NCBI GenBank assembly: GCA_001566295.1
Contig: KQ964246.1
Span: forward strand, 1,426,001 to 1,490,000
Length of the DNA stretch: 64,000 nucleotides
Direction: 5' to 3'
Origin: Microdochium bolleyi
Taxonomy: Eukaryota > Ascomycota > Sordariomycetes > Xylariales > Microdochiaceae
The position numbers were made by a program, and so were the translations under genes. Shown one piece after another: positions 11,012 to 22,870 of this stretch. Position 1 is the first letter of the stretch, and each line of letters starts with the position of its first letter. Under the pieces are notes generated by a model. That model saw only the letters and a list, made by a program, of their open reading frames with translations, did not search any database and was not told the origin of the DNA.

Positions 11012-14000
11012 ATGAACAGCGGGATGAAGCGGGGGACTACTTTGAGTGTTTGGCGCGGGTTCGAGTTTGGCGTTATGCAAGTGTAGCAGCCGTAATACTA
11101 ATTTGGAGACGGGCGAGAGACCAGCGGTTCGCCGCTCAGCTCTTCACACAGTTGGAGGCAGAGCTACAATCGAGCCCGTCGAGGGTTGGAGTTCGCAAGA
11201 GGTTTGAAAGCGTCGCCGATGTCGTGGAACGCGAGGAGTCGGGGATGCAGAGTCGACGTGGACGTGGTGTGGACGGAGTGCGAAGAAAGTTCGCGACCCG
11301 ACGTAGCGGAAGAAAGTCGGGATGTAGTTTGAGCGTGCAAGTCTGAGGACAGCATTCGCAGTCGGCGTGCTGGACTGTCGCGGGCGCCGGCCTGTCTATT
11401 ATTGGGAACCGGGGGAATGGAGGGCCGGCGGGACGGGAAGAGAGGGCCATGATCATGAGGAGTCAAATAGGTGGACGGGGCTAAGCCAGAGTCAGGCAAG
11501 TACTGCGTAGTGCGGCTGCCAGCCTGCCACCCCCCTTCTCGGCGGGCGACGCATGCGCGGGCGGGGCGAGATGGATGTGATATGCGCCGTGGCAGCCACG
11601 GCGCCTTGTCCCTTTTGGCAAAGGGACGCATCCCAGGTGAGACTTTTGCTGCGTGTGCCGCCCGCATGCCCCGGTGTCTTGCGCATATTGCCTGGCGGGC
11701 GACTGGGCATGGAGTTGCAGACAACCCCGGCCGCGAGAGGGATATTCCACCCTCCAAGAGTCTGCGCTACCTGCTGCGTACAGTAGCTCCAGCCGGGGTC
11801 CCTGGACCGGGGTCCAGCAGGCCCGGCGAGCCAGGGTGGTGGTGTTGCGTTGTTGCCCTTCTCCTCCGCCGCCGGGCATGGGGGTCCAGCGAGCCCCGGT
11901 GGGCCAACATCGCCAGAACGCAGTGTCTGGGATTCGGGGATGTCCTGTCGCAAGGGCCCGTACAGGCCGCAGTGGGAGGGATGTGGCCCAGGGTCTTGCA
12001 GAGGCACTTCTTCCGCCCGCGTCGTATCTGGCGTGGGCCTTGCGACTCTCTGATGCTGTGTGTTCCTGGAGGCGAGTTGACCATGCAGATGCAACAAGGT
12101 CCAACCGAGATCGATGCTCAGGAACACTCATCCGTGCGCTCTGGGCATCCTCGGTCTTGAGCAGCCGCGCCGGCACGACCCCAGGAATGCCGCGTGCGAC
12201 ACGTTGTGTGCGACACGGCACACGGCCATGCCCAAATCTCCACGCAACTCCCCGGGCCCGGGACGGGGTTGCGCGATGTCTTGGGGTGCCATGATCGCGT
12301 ACCTAACCGAACCAGCATGCTCAGGTCACCTTGAGGTTCACAGGAGCACGCAAAAGCAATGCTTTGAACAGAGGGCAGCTTGTGCCACAGCGTCCCCAAG
12401 TACATACTAGAGGAACAATAGAACAATGGATGGAACCTGTCAGCTACACGTTCCCAAGGTCCAGAATATGCTTTGCCGGCCTGTAGGCTGGCGTGACTAC
12501 GCCGCAGACTATAAGGTTGAGCCCGCCCTCACCCGCACTCGCCCGCCACTGCCGTCTGATCTACGTTGTGGTGTTGCCCCCCACGATCTGCTTCGAGTGG
12601 ACAGTTAGCGTGAAGGGCGTTGTGATAGACAAGAGCGTAGTATATATCTTTGCACATTAAGTAACGGATCGAGGGAATGCCTCGTCAGCTGCGGGGGACC
12701 AGTCTCTGCTCGCATGATTGCAATGCACATCAGCCGGCGCGATGGGCAAGCCATGCACAGACCATGGTACCCTGCTTCAGGGCATGTGCGTGTCAAGCCA
12801 CTCAGCTGCGACTTGCAATCCTCGGGAAAAGCTGGAGGTGGAGAGGGGGGGTGCAACGAGTCTGTGATCATGGCAACGACGCCGTAGGCAAAGCTCCGTG
12901 TTTGCGTCTGTGCAGCTTACGTCCTTGCACATCTCACCAGACACTGAGTGTTGTATCGCTAATACCTGCTGCGTAGCCTGGCGGTCGATTGGCGCCACGC
13001 GAAGCGGGGGCCAGATGCTTTTGTGAAGCTTCTGGCGAGCTGTGCACGTCATGTCCTGAGATGAAGGTGGATTTATGTATGTCGGCAGCCGGGCATAACT
13101 GTTCGTGGGGGAGGGAGGAAGGGCATGATGCATGTTGGTGGCGCCCCGAACCACTTTACCTGAGCGGTGATATGCGTAAGAAATCTCTCTTTCTTGACTG
13201 GAATAGGTTGCCAATGCATGGATGATGTCGGTCCGCGTAGAGATTGGCACTTCAAAGAAATACTCCTGCATCACTATCCGACTGCCATGGACGACACGAC
13301 ACCTCTGGTGGTTCTTGTCCATCAGGCCCTACGATCTGGTTGGGGTGTCTTTGGGCAGGGTCGAAGCCTCGTGATAGGTGCGTATAATCTGACCTTGTTA
13401 TGGATAGATTGGGTCAAGTGGTCTTGTCGCTCTTCCATCATTGCTTTTTCTCGCCCTGCAAGGCACAGCCGCTTCGCAAGAAATGAGCGCGAGACTGAAC
13501 CGGGCCTGCAAAAAGCCACAAGGCATGTTCCGGTCTGCCGTGGCAGTTCTTCAACGTGCTACATGCTGCCGTTGGTTTGGCACCAGAAAAAACCAGGATG
13601 TTGGCAGCATCGCCGCCGCGCCGCCAGCAAGGTGCCTGTTGAGTTGAGTCTTGACCTTCAGGATGCTGTACCTTTTCAACTGTCAATAGTGGGAAGAGCA
13701 CAAACCCAAGGCTGGCGTGGACCACGACGCAGCTACTTAGAGTTGACCAGAGCCCTCCTTGACAGTATGGAATCGACTCCCGGGTCGGGGAAACAAGCAA
13801 CAATGATGTTTCGCGCTTCCTGCTCTCGTGTCTTCCTCCTTGATTCGGGATGGGGCTGCCCTGTTGTGATCAGAGGGCCAGGTAGCCTGTGGGCAATAAT
13901 CCAGATGCGGGACGTGCTGTACTATGCTGCGCTAAAGTGCTGAACCCCCACGCAGCTTGCGCCATTTGGAGATCTCGGTCGGGTACTTTCCTCAATCCCT

Positions 14001-17000
14001 GGAACCCCAGCACGGGGCTGCAGAAAGATTGGTGATCGGACCATGGTGCTGGGAGAGACAGTGACTAGACCAGGTTATGCCTGCGGGCGTTGGAACAAAT
14101 CATCGGTCATGCTGGGCGGAAGCGAAGTCGGAGTTCTCGGGTCATGTACGTATTGTGGTGAGCATTCAACTCCTCGGACAGCGGAAGGGTGTCGACTGCC
14201 ATTGCCGGCCGCAAGGTGATTGTCCCTCTACCTGGGAATGATACTCGTGAACATGACAGGAGAGAGACGATGGGGCACGACATGACTTCGTCGGTAAGAT
14301 CGTAGATCGCGGCGTAGATTGGTCCCAGCCTGAAAGATTTGTTCATACGGCATGGTGATTGGACTACGTAACGGTCAAGAATGCTTTAGTATCGACGTGG
14401 TGTAAGAAGCTGCGGATGCACAACGGCCTGCCTTACAAGCACCAGCCTTGGAGAGTGGCACCTGCGTCGATGCGCTACGATTGCCTACTTCCTTGGCATA
14501 TTCAGTTCTGGAGTAGGCGCGGCTCAGAGCCTGGCAGACTTGGCAGGCGATCATCTGACAACTCCGTAGACTCCAACACCACAGACCTACCTGCTGCGGG
14601 GGGCATCCATGCCCGTCGTCATCCGGGGGCGCTCCTTCGTTGGCGATGACACGCAGACCCATGCGGCTGGGATCGAGAAGTCGTGCTCGGCGGTCTCCGG
14701 TGCTCGGCATGGAGAGCAAGAAAAAGCAAAACATTGTGGGAGTGGGGTGCGAGCCACCATCACCTGATCCCACTGACATGCCGTACCGGCAAGTGCAGCT
14801 CCCATTTCTGCATGTCTGCAATGGTCACCGACCCTGGCAGCAGATCCGGACGCACGCGTGCGTGCGTCGTCCGGTGCGGCGACCGCCGAAGGATCCTGCG
14901 GCAAGAACCGTGCCGTGGGAGGTGGCGGGCTCATCCCTGCTCGGAATAGTCACTGTGGCAGTTCTGCTGGTGTTGTCGACTTGTGCCCAGCCTCACTGGA
15001 CAGCTCATTTGCGACCTAGAAAGAAACCAACAACGATGACAGGCCGGAAACTCCTGGTTCGACCATAATGTGGATATTCGCAATCTGCGCGGGAGCCGCC
15101 CAATCAAATCATGTGAGACAAGTGAGGCGACGAGATGGCCATCGGCCACCGACATCGCTGCAGAGCTCCATGGTGTATTTGCAATAGGTTCAAGTCATCG
15201 CATCAGGTCCTCATTATTGCTCACGCGGGGACACATTTCAGGAGTAAGATGCGCTCCTTTCGAGTAGACCACGGCAGTTGCTGGGGCAGTGATGACAAGT
15301 TGAACTTCACCAAGATTCGGCGTTACCCTGCAAATTCAAGTACCGAGACCCTTCCACCAATCTATAAAGGCGTCCAGTATTAGTTTCACACTTGTCCAAT
15401 CTAGGGGAACCAGATCTCGCGGGCATTGGCACTGGCACCGCCCCCGACAGTCTGATGCTAATTTACTTTAATGCCGGAGTACCAAGTTTTCCGGTCCTCG
15501 AAGTGACAGCCCACAACTTCGCCGTGATCACAAACGCCCTTGCATCGGAAGACAACCGACTAACACTATGATCAGCAACTTACATTGCAACCAGCTCTCC
15601 TGCCTTGGGATAGGTGACAGCTCATCGACATAACAGTAGGTACTATCAACATTGTAGTGATCTCCGATGGATGTTCTCGGAGATGGCGTGCAAGCTACCC
15701 AGAGGTGGAGGAGAAGGCACGTCCGTTGCAGGTCTGCTCAGTGTGCTCGCTCCTAGTGATGTTAGATGTCTCCGATGTTAACTGCCACTCTAAGTGCGCT
15801 TCGTGTGTATGGAGCCTGAATGAATCGTAGATGGACGGAATACCTAGTGCTCCAGACAATGCTACCGGATATGCAAAGAGACTTGCGCCAGCACCGCTAC
15901 CAATACCCGCCCTTGTCGTGATTGGGAAAAATTGCGAAAGACTACACAGACACTGGTCACACTCGTGTGAATAGGCTGGGTGAGGCGACATGTCTCGATT
16001 CAAAGCATGTTTTTGGGATATTTTGATCTCTGCCCCAATGGATCAGACGGCTCGGACGAGAATAGATACGCAACTCTGCTTAGTAGGTCTTGCTCCCGGT
16101 CATTCCACACCTTAGGAGCCGAGCGCGACTCAGGTTCATCGCAATCTGATGGAAGCAGTGCGCCATTATGAAGGATCTGTGGGCAATGGTGGTCTATTCC
16201 GGAACCTGATGGTTCATCTCTAGTCTTACTTTCATTCTCTCTGTTCGGGTTTCGGACCGTTGCGATATTGTATCAACGTCGGTCGGATACGTGGGAAGGG
16301 CTTGGGTTTGTGCCATAAAGTCATAATTCGTCCAGCCAGGGTATGCGAAGTCATGGCTTTCAGAACGGATGGGATGGATGCCTAGGTAACTTCCCGTCTG
16401 AAGACGTGCAGTGCAGAGTCAAAAGCGGGCAAAGCTAGACTTTGAAGGTCCATGGATGTTTGAGAGATACATTCCCTAGCCCGATGGGCAAGGTGTGTTT
16501 CTGTTGTAAGCGTTGTGCCTGAATATTCCGCTATATTGGCAACTGGAGACTTTCCATACACAGGTTCAGCGACATGCGGAATGAAATGTTGTTCAGACAC
16601 TGATTCGCATTGTGTTCCGTCGGTGAAATTTAAGTGTACTTTGGTGAATATCATAAAATGTATAACAACGCCACAGCGCTGGGCAACGCACGTCTCAATA
16701 ACACCTCATTTTCCTGGAGGTTCGGGGCACAGGTCGAAGGAAGAGGAGACCCTCGAACCCGCCCAGCCATGGCAAGGAAGTCATCACATCTCAGGGCTAG
16801 TGCCTGTTCAAAATTCAGAGCAATTAGATCAGCGTAGAAGTGCCGGTGAAACGACAGGAATCTGGGCATGAGATCGGAGATGTGTGGCCTGCTGAGTTGC
16901 TCGTCTTGATTTGCAACAGACAACACGTGAGCCGGCTGTCGGAAGCCAGGAGGGATAGGTCTATACCTGTCACAGATTCTAGAATAAATTTGCCAGTCAT

Positions 17001-17021
17001 TGAATCGGTATCAAAGGAGAG

Positions 17022-17035
17022 CCCCCCCCCCCCCC
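17022..17035. repeat. Poly-C tract (14 C)
   Basis: A homopolymer run of 14 C followed by GGG, in non-coding sequence. The length may be uncertain or polymorphic. Confidence 0.9.
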
Positions 17036-18645
17036 GGGTCCGGCCAACATGTGAAATGTTGCCTATTGCTTGGATATGTTGAGCGTTCTGGCATAAACGT
17101 GGTCGACTCAGGTAGCCCCATTTCTCGTTTCACCGTGGCGGAGTGCACAGTGGCTCAAGCGTGCTCTGGCAACAGGCACGCCGGCGGACGAAACGCACAC
17201 CCGCCGAATCCTCATGTCCAGAGTAAGGGAGTGACTCCTGCTGCCCAGGCTGGGCGAAAGCTTGTCTCGAACGTCATACGTGCAGCAGGAGGAGGGGCTG
17301 TGTACGACATGGCCACCAAGGCGCTGCGGAAGCCGGCCGGTATGATGTGTCTCTGCCACGGGCATTGCTGGCGTGCTCGTGTGGATGCACGAGGCGCAGC
17401 GCAGTCTCGCATTGTGCCCCGTGGCTCATGTTTCCCCGGGCGTTCCACGCTGGTCATCTAAGGGTCCTCCTAGCCCTACGCAGCATCGGTTCCAAGGCTG
17501 GTCCAGGCTGGCCCCCCACAAGCTCCCCATCGCCGCATGACCAGACGCTGCCTCGGCTGCCTCGCCTCGATGCCGTCCGCGGGTAGCCTGGAGCCGTCGC
17601 TCCCCTGGCGTTCTCGAGGGTCGCTAGTGCGCTGTTGGCGTGATGCCAGGCTGGCGACTGGAGGTCTCACCAAGGAAGGGCCGGTTGAGAAAGGCACGAG
17701 ACGAGCGACTGAGAAGAGCCTGGAAGCTCGCGTGCCCCACCCCCCCTTCGCAGCCCTGAGCCTCCACCCACAAGCCCCGCGCCCCCTGGGGGTCTGATGG
17801 CGGGTTGCACTTTCCCCAACGGCGATTGGGCTGCTGTGGATGGATGATGTGCAGGCCAGCGCCCACGCCGTTCATTCGGGCAGCCTCATGCACCCGGCTG
17901 TTCAGCTCTGCGACTGTTGCCTCTGATGGCGACGGGCCCCTGCAACGCACTCGCCCTGACCCTGTCGTGCCTTGCTGTCTCGCCGCGTGCCCCTCGACCA
18001 GCGTCGCAACCGACTCTTGCCTAGAGCTGCACCACGCCAGATCCCCGACTGTCAGCTTCAGCTGCGACAGAGCAGGCACGGCGCTCTCGACAACAAACCC
18101 CTCGCCTCGCCGCTTTGATCCCGGGCGACTCGAGCTGGTCGGCCACTGCCTGAACTCTACAGAGTCAGTGCAGCACTCGCAGTGCGCCTGCAAGTTCCTC
18201 TCCCAGCTCAGCCTCCCTAGCACTGCTCTTGCACCCCCTTCGGCCTGCCGTCCCCGAGATAGTCTGCCTTGCGCTGGCCTATGTCGCCGCACGTCCGGGG
18301 TGTCAGGGTCCTCCTGCCTTATCTTGTGATCTCGGGTCCGGCCCCCTGATCCTCTTCAGCAAGGCCACTTCGCCCAATTCCTTCAACGCGCTCTCAACAC
18401 CTCAATGTCGATTGCTGCGGCTTCGCACAAACCGCCGTGACTCGCGGCGACAGATCCAGACAACTATAACCTAACCTACGCTGTAGATAGCCGCCGTTCG
18501 CTTCACAAATCACGACCACGCAGCCAAGGCCTGCGGGCACCTCTACTGGCCCCGCCAAGATCCTGTCTTGAGCAGAGCCCGTGCCGGCACGCGGCCGGCT
18601 GAGACGTCGCCTACATCCGCCAGAGCAACACGGCTTGACTCAATC

Positions 18646-21600
18646 ATGGCGGAGGAGGTCGAGCGCCTCATTACGGCGCCTTTCCGCGAGATCGTAGAAA
18701 AGGGCGGCATCGCTGTCGAGAACAGCAAGGATGCTGCCGACGACGTGGGCCGAGCCATGGCCAGGGCTGCGCAAGGCTTAATCAAGGAGGGCGATCGCGC
18801 TCTAAAGAAGATGGAGCCGCTCTGCGAAAGTCATCTTGCCGACTATGGTGCAAATTTCGTTATTGCCATCAAGGAGAGCGGTAATGGTCCCTTCCGCTAA
18901 CCCTCACTCCGTGGACCTGTCACTGACCCGGTCGCCATGTAGACGACATATCACAGTTCAGATACGAGCTTGAGAATCTCCTGTGGGATTTTGATGACTA
19001 TATCGAGACCGACAGTTTCGAGGCTGGCAAGTTTGAAGAGCTCCAGGCAGCATCTCGCAACGCAGCACCCAGGATCCTTCACATATTGAAGAAAATGAGG
19101 CTCTCAGTGCCGGAGCCACCATCACGACCAGTATCAGACATAGCCAGCCGATCGGGGGGGACAGGCAGCATCGCAGCCAGTGAAAATCCGCCTATCGGCA
19201 TGATCATTGGCTCGCCTTCACCAATGACCCTAGAGTCTCCAGTCCAAGCAGAGGCACAGGCCGAGATTCACTTCGGCGCCGTAGCTGGTCCTGATGAAGG
19301 TCTCCATGGGTACACGGCCACCAGAGCTCGCGGAACATCAGGAGCTCCGTCAACAATGGCTTCCCACTTTTCTGCACCTCCAACAGAACCACCGGCCGGA
19401 CCTCCACCGCGACCACCTTCAACGAATCCGTGGGAACTTGGTCGGCCACCCATAGCCAAACCCGATGGGCAGATCCACGTTGAGTCAATGGCACCTCGGC
19501 GTGCGCCCATGTCCGAGTCGCCGATTCTGCATCCCGTAGGCTCTCGGGGCAATTTACTCGACTCTTTCAGCACAACAAGACTGGACGATGCACCGAGTGA
19601 CCATCCTGCAGAGGGAGATGAAGACCAGCGTTTGAGAGCAGCATCTCAGAGCATTGTAGCGCCTTCAGATGCTTCGAGAAGCCCGGACATGCTGAGCCAG
19701 AGGTGGACAAACTCGACGCAGGACTCTCATGACCCCGGGAGTCCTCTCAGGCATGACTCCTATCAGTCTCATGATTTGAGAGTGTCACGGACCATGTCCG
19801 CCGGAACTGAGCACTCTTACATGCAGACACAGCCTTCTGGATGGCGAATGAGCTTTGCGCCGTCCGAGGGGGGGCCTTCAGTGGGTTCGCCTACACCAGG
19901 GCCGAATAGGGCGTCCTTCGGTGCACCTGGCAGTCATACAAGCACACTAAGCCCTACTTCACCACTACAGAGAGGGTCGTCCAGTGAGGAGCAGTACGAA
20001 TATCGGCTCAGGCAACACTCGACCGACTCCGTGAATAGCTCGGTCTTGGATGTACTGGACTTCCCGAGCAGCCCGACACGAACTTTACATGTTGGACCAA
20101 GATCATCCAGCTTGCCATCTTCCGGAATTCAGGGGTATCCGCCGGCTGCAATCCCGCGTGCTAGCTTGCCCGTCGAGCCAGTGCTGTACGAGGATTCATA
20201 TGCAGGCTCGCCCCGAGGCAGCTACACAAGACCAGCAACGCACGCATCTACATCGACCATCTCTCACGCCGCAGGCTTAGAGGTGGCACGATATGCCAGT
20301 AGCGTCGAAGAGAAGATCCCGGTGGAGACGGATGAATACACATCAGGCCTCAACCGGACGACACCGTTGCGCCAATTTGATTGCAGTATTGGACCCCACA
20401 GCTCTTTCTATCGACTCAAAGGATTCTGCAAAGGCGCGGACGAAATGATGAAAGGCACTGCAAAGTTCAAGAAAACTAAGCGGCCTGTAGGCGTAAGTTC
20501 TTCGCTGCTCCATCCCCACACATCATCTGCGCGTTGGCGCGTTGGCTGATGTTCTGTGCAACAGGGTTTTGCGATGTCAATTGTAGGCAAATGCCCCGAA
20601 TGCCCATTTGGCTTGGACTGGAAGACGGTTGAGATCGACTCAAAGGGCGACGGTGAGTGCTTTCCTGGAGGCATTGTACTTCTCGTACAAGACTAATTGA
20701 ACTGCCCAACAATCAGAACTGGGTAACTACGTGGCAAGTGGCGTGGGGTACCGGATACGAGCACTTCAAAAGTGCCACATAGCGAGCAGATCCATCGACG
20801 AATCCTTCTTTGCATGTCCGTTCTGTATTCAGCTCGGCAAGACCATGGAAGAGAGCGATTCGACGGTTTTCATGTCCCAGAAAGACTTCTTCATACATCT
20901 GTCCAGACATCCTCGCCCGCTTCCTCTCGTCTCTGGTCTGACCGTTATTGAGGATGAGGAGATCCCGCCTGAGGCCAAAGACGACTTCGATCTCCATTTC
21001 CAGCGACCTACTGTACAGTCAGTCATGACCGGTATCATACCTGAAATCGCCAGACTCCCCACCGCGATCGCGATAGAGACGAAGAAGTCTGTCTTCGGAC
21101 AGTCGCGCAATCCACCGGATCGAGCGCCGGTTCTGCAATTCGCTATCGGTGCCCGCATAGTCGGTATCGAGTTTCCTGACAAGTACAACGGCCGGTGGGG
21201 AATAGGGTGGCACGATGGCACCCGTGGTGCATTTGAGGCAGAAGCCGTGCACCTTGACACGCCAGCGAAACACGAGGTTCGGATGCGAGGCGACAGCAGT
21301 CTGCAGGCTGTCGCGAAGTGGAAGTGGAACCAAAAGTCGGACGAGAGGTGGCTCAAATTCGACAAAGGGGAGGTGATTAAGAACATCAGCTGTAGGTTTA
21401 TGCTGAGTTATGTCTAATGTCTGTCTTGGGTCTGACTGACCACTTCTACAGGGGTATACGACGACCACTGGTGCTGGTCAGGCCAGAATTCGAAAGGCTC
21501 GGCTGGGATATTCCCTGCGTCTCACATCGATCGCCTCTCTCTCAAGTCCCTTCAGCCAGGCGACGGCGCCAGTTCGGGCAGCGACAAGAAGAAATCTCAC

Positions 21601-21699
21601 CTCTTTGGGCTCTCGAGAACCTCGGATCGTAAGTTTGGCTCATTCGGAAGCAGCAACAGCAGCAACCGCTCCCCGACCTCAAGAATCAATATTTACTAG
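18646..21699 (+). CDS. SH3-domain protein with embedded Cys/His module
   Basis: Five exons are 18646-18880, 18943-20492, 20565-20652, 20717-21391 and 21452-21699, encoding 931 aa. Residues 1-120 look helical (MAEEVERLITAPFREIVEKG) and end with a WDFDDYIE-type segment. Residues about 125-590 are a Ser/Pro-rich disordered linker. A Cys/His-rich region follows: C605-x2-C608, C644/H645, C658-x2-C661 and H685/H689. After it come IVGIEFPDKYNGRWGIGWHDG and then an SH3-like fold at about 828-880 (AVAKWKWNQK, then ISWVYDDHWCWSG and GIFPASHID). The last intron interrupts the SH3 domain. The tail is Ser/Lys-rich. It is probably a cytoplasmic adaptor or scaffold binding proline-rich partners; I do not recognise a characterised orthologue. 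The ATG is the first in a frame otherwise opened by TTG. Confidence 0.85.
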
Positions 21700-22870
21700 G
21701 GACCTCGGCTTGTCTTGCCTTTCCTTTTGCTTTATAGTCTCATTCCAACCATTTCGTTCAAAAAGCGATTCGAGGCCGGGTCTGGTCAAGTTCTCATCGT
21801 CAGGTCATGGCTGAGCGATTATATCTGCCTCCTGGGAATTACGTGGGCACAGCAAGGCGAGTGGGATGGACACACAACTCGGGGAAGGCGAGTTGCCGCG
21901 GATATTTTGCATTTGGTGGTTTTTGTCTACTTTTCTGCTATATACCCTTCCTTCTCTTATTGTACTCTCGCATACGACTGTCTAGATCTCTTAGCATCAT
22001 TGATGGCAATAGATACGTGTAGAATGCGCCGATCTGTATTGCCGACGGCGACAGAACCCTTTGTGGGCGCGGAATGTGACACCGCAAGCTTGGCCCACCA
22101 TCATTCATCATCATCTCCACACTACCGGAGCACTCTGTCCGGCCCGACCTCGAGACGACGAACCACCATCGTGTACAAGAAGACAACCTCAGTCCACAAC
22201 CATAAAGCTTTGTCAATATCACCATACTGCGGTGATTGTGGTCCAGTTGAGCTTGCACCAAGCATAAAATCCCATTGAGAATCTGTGAACATTTGTGCAG
22301 GTGGTAGAGAACGTGACGTCATCTACGTCACAAGGACCCCTACTTCGAGCTTCCGATCTAGCTCGGGGTATGTCGCTACTTCTCTGATTGCTGTCTCGTC
22401 CACCAGAAAGGAAACACTTTCTCTCGCCCATCTGAATACTGCAAAGTGCTGCCACAACCCTTACGATCTGCTATCACGAGGGGTCCAAAACCAACAGGCG
22501 GAATAAAGCGCGTTGTATGCAGCGACGACTAGTGGGACTTCCGCGTAGAGGATCACAACGGAGCTGCGTGCCCGTCGTGCACACTTCATTCATCGCTGGC
22601 CAGAGCCGAACACAGCAACGACCACAGCACCATCATCACCTTTACTCCAGCCAGACAGCACAACGTGCCTACGCTTCCGCTCTCTTTGCTTTTCCGAGGG
22701 GAAGAGGTGACCCAGCTCAGACTCAGCTATCAAGATCTCTCATCACTGCCACCACCGGTGCTGCGAGATCGATAAGGCCTGTACACAAGGCTATCTACTG
22801 TAAGAGCGGAGGACAGCAGCACCACCAGCGCCAGCGCCAGCACCGGCACCAGCACTTCGCCACATCCGCA
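21700..22870. other. Intergenic/5' leader before the CxxC-CxxxC protein gene
   Basis: The region is 1.2 kb. From 22517 it is open in frame with the downstream gene and could encode an alternative N-terminus. The rest shows no recognisable feature. Confidence 0.5.

Larger units (their letters stand above)
10708..18645. other. 8 kb divergent intergenic region without a convincing gene
   Basis: The region lies between the start codons of the C2H2 regulator (-) and the SH3 protein (+). The 11.4-12.3 kb part is GC-rich and several frames on both strands are open at once, which reflects composition rather than coding. A 258-codon frame at 13167-13943 starts with GTG and shows no recognisable domain. 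Local features are a 17-bp tandem duplication, a GC-rich inverted repeat at 11802-11817, the palindrome CCCGGGCCCGGG at 12251-12262, a TATAAA at 15363-15368 and a poly-C run at 17022-17035. I see no transposon termini or transposase/RT motifs. It may hold long 5' leaders or noncoding transcripts. Confidence 0.55.

Noticed and set aside
11471..12221. Overlapping 210-246 codon frames on both strands as possible genes
   Set aside because: Several frames on both strands are open at the same place, which comes from high GC and few stops. No domain, no family-like segments, high Arg/Gly/Ser content.
13167..13943. 258-codon plus-strand frame in the 8 kb gap
   Set aside because: It starts with GTG, has no recognisable motif, and Trp/Cys/Arg content is like random sequence.
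15050..15070. tRNA B-box-like GGTTCGACC
   Set aside because: No matching A box or cloverleaf arms around it.
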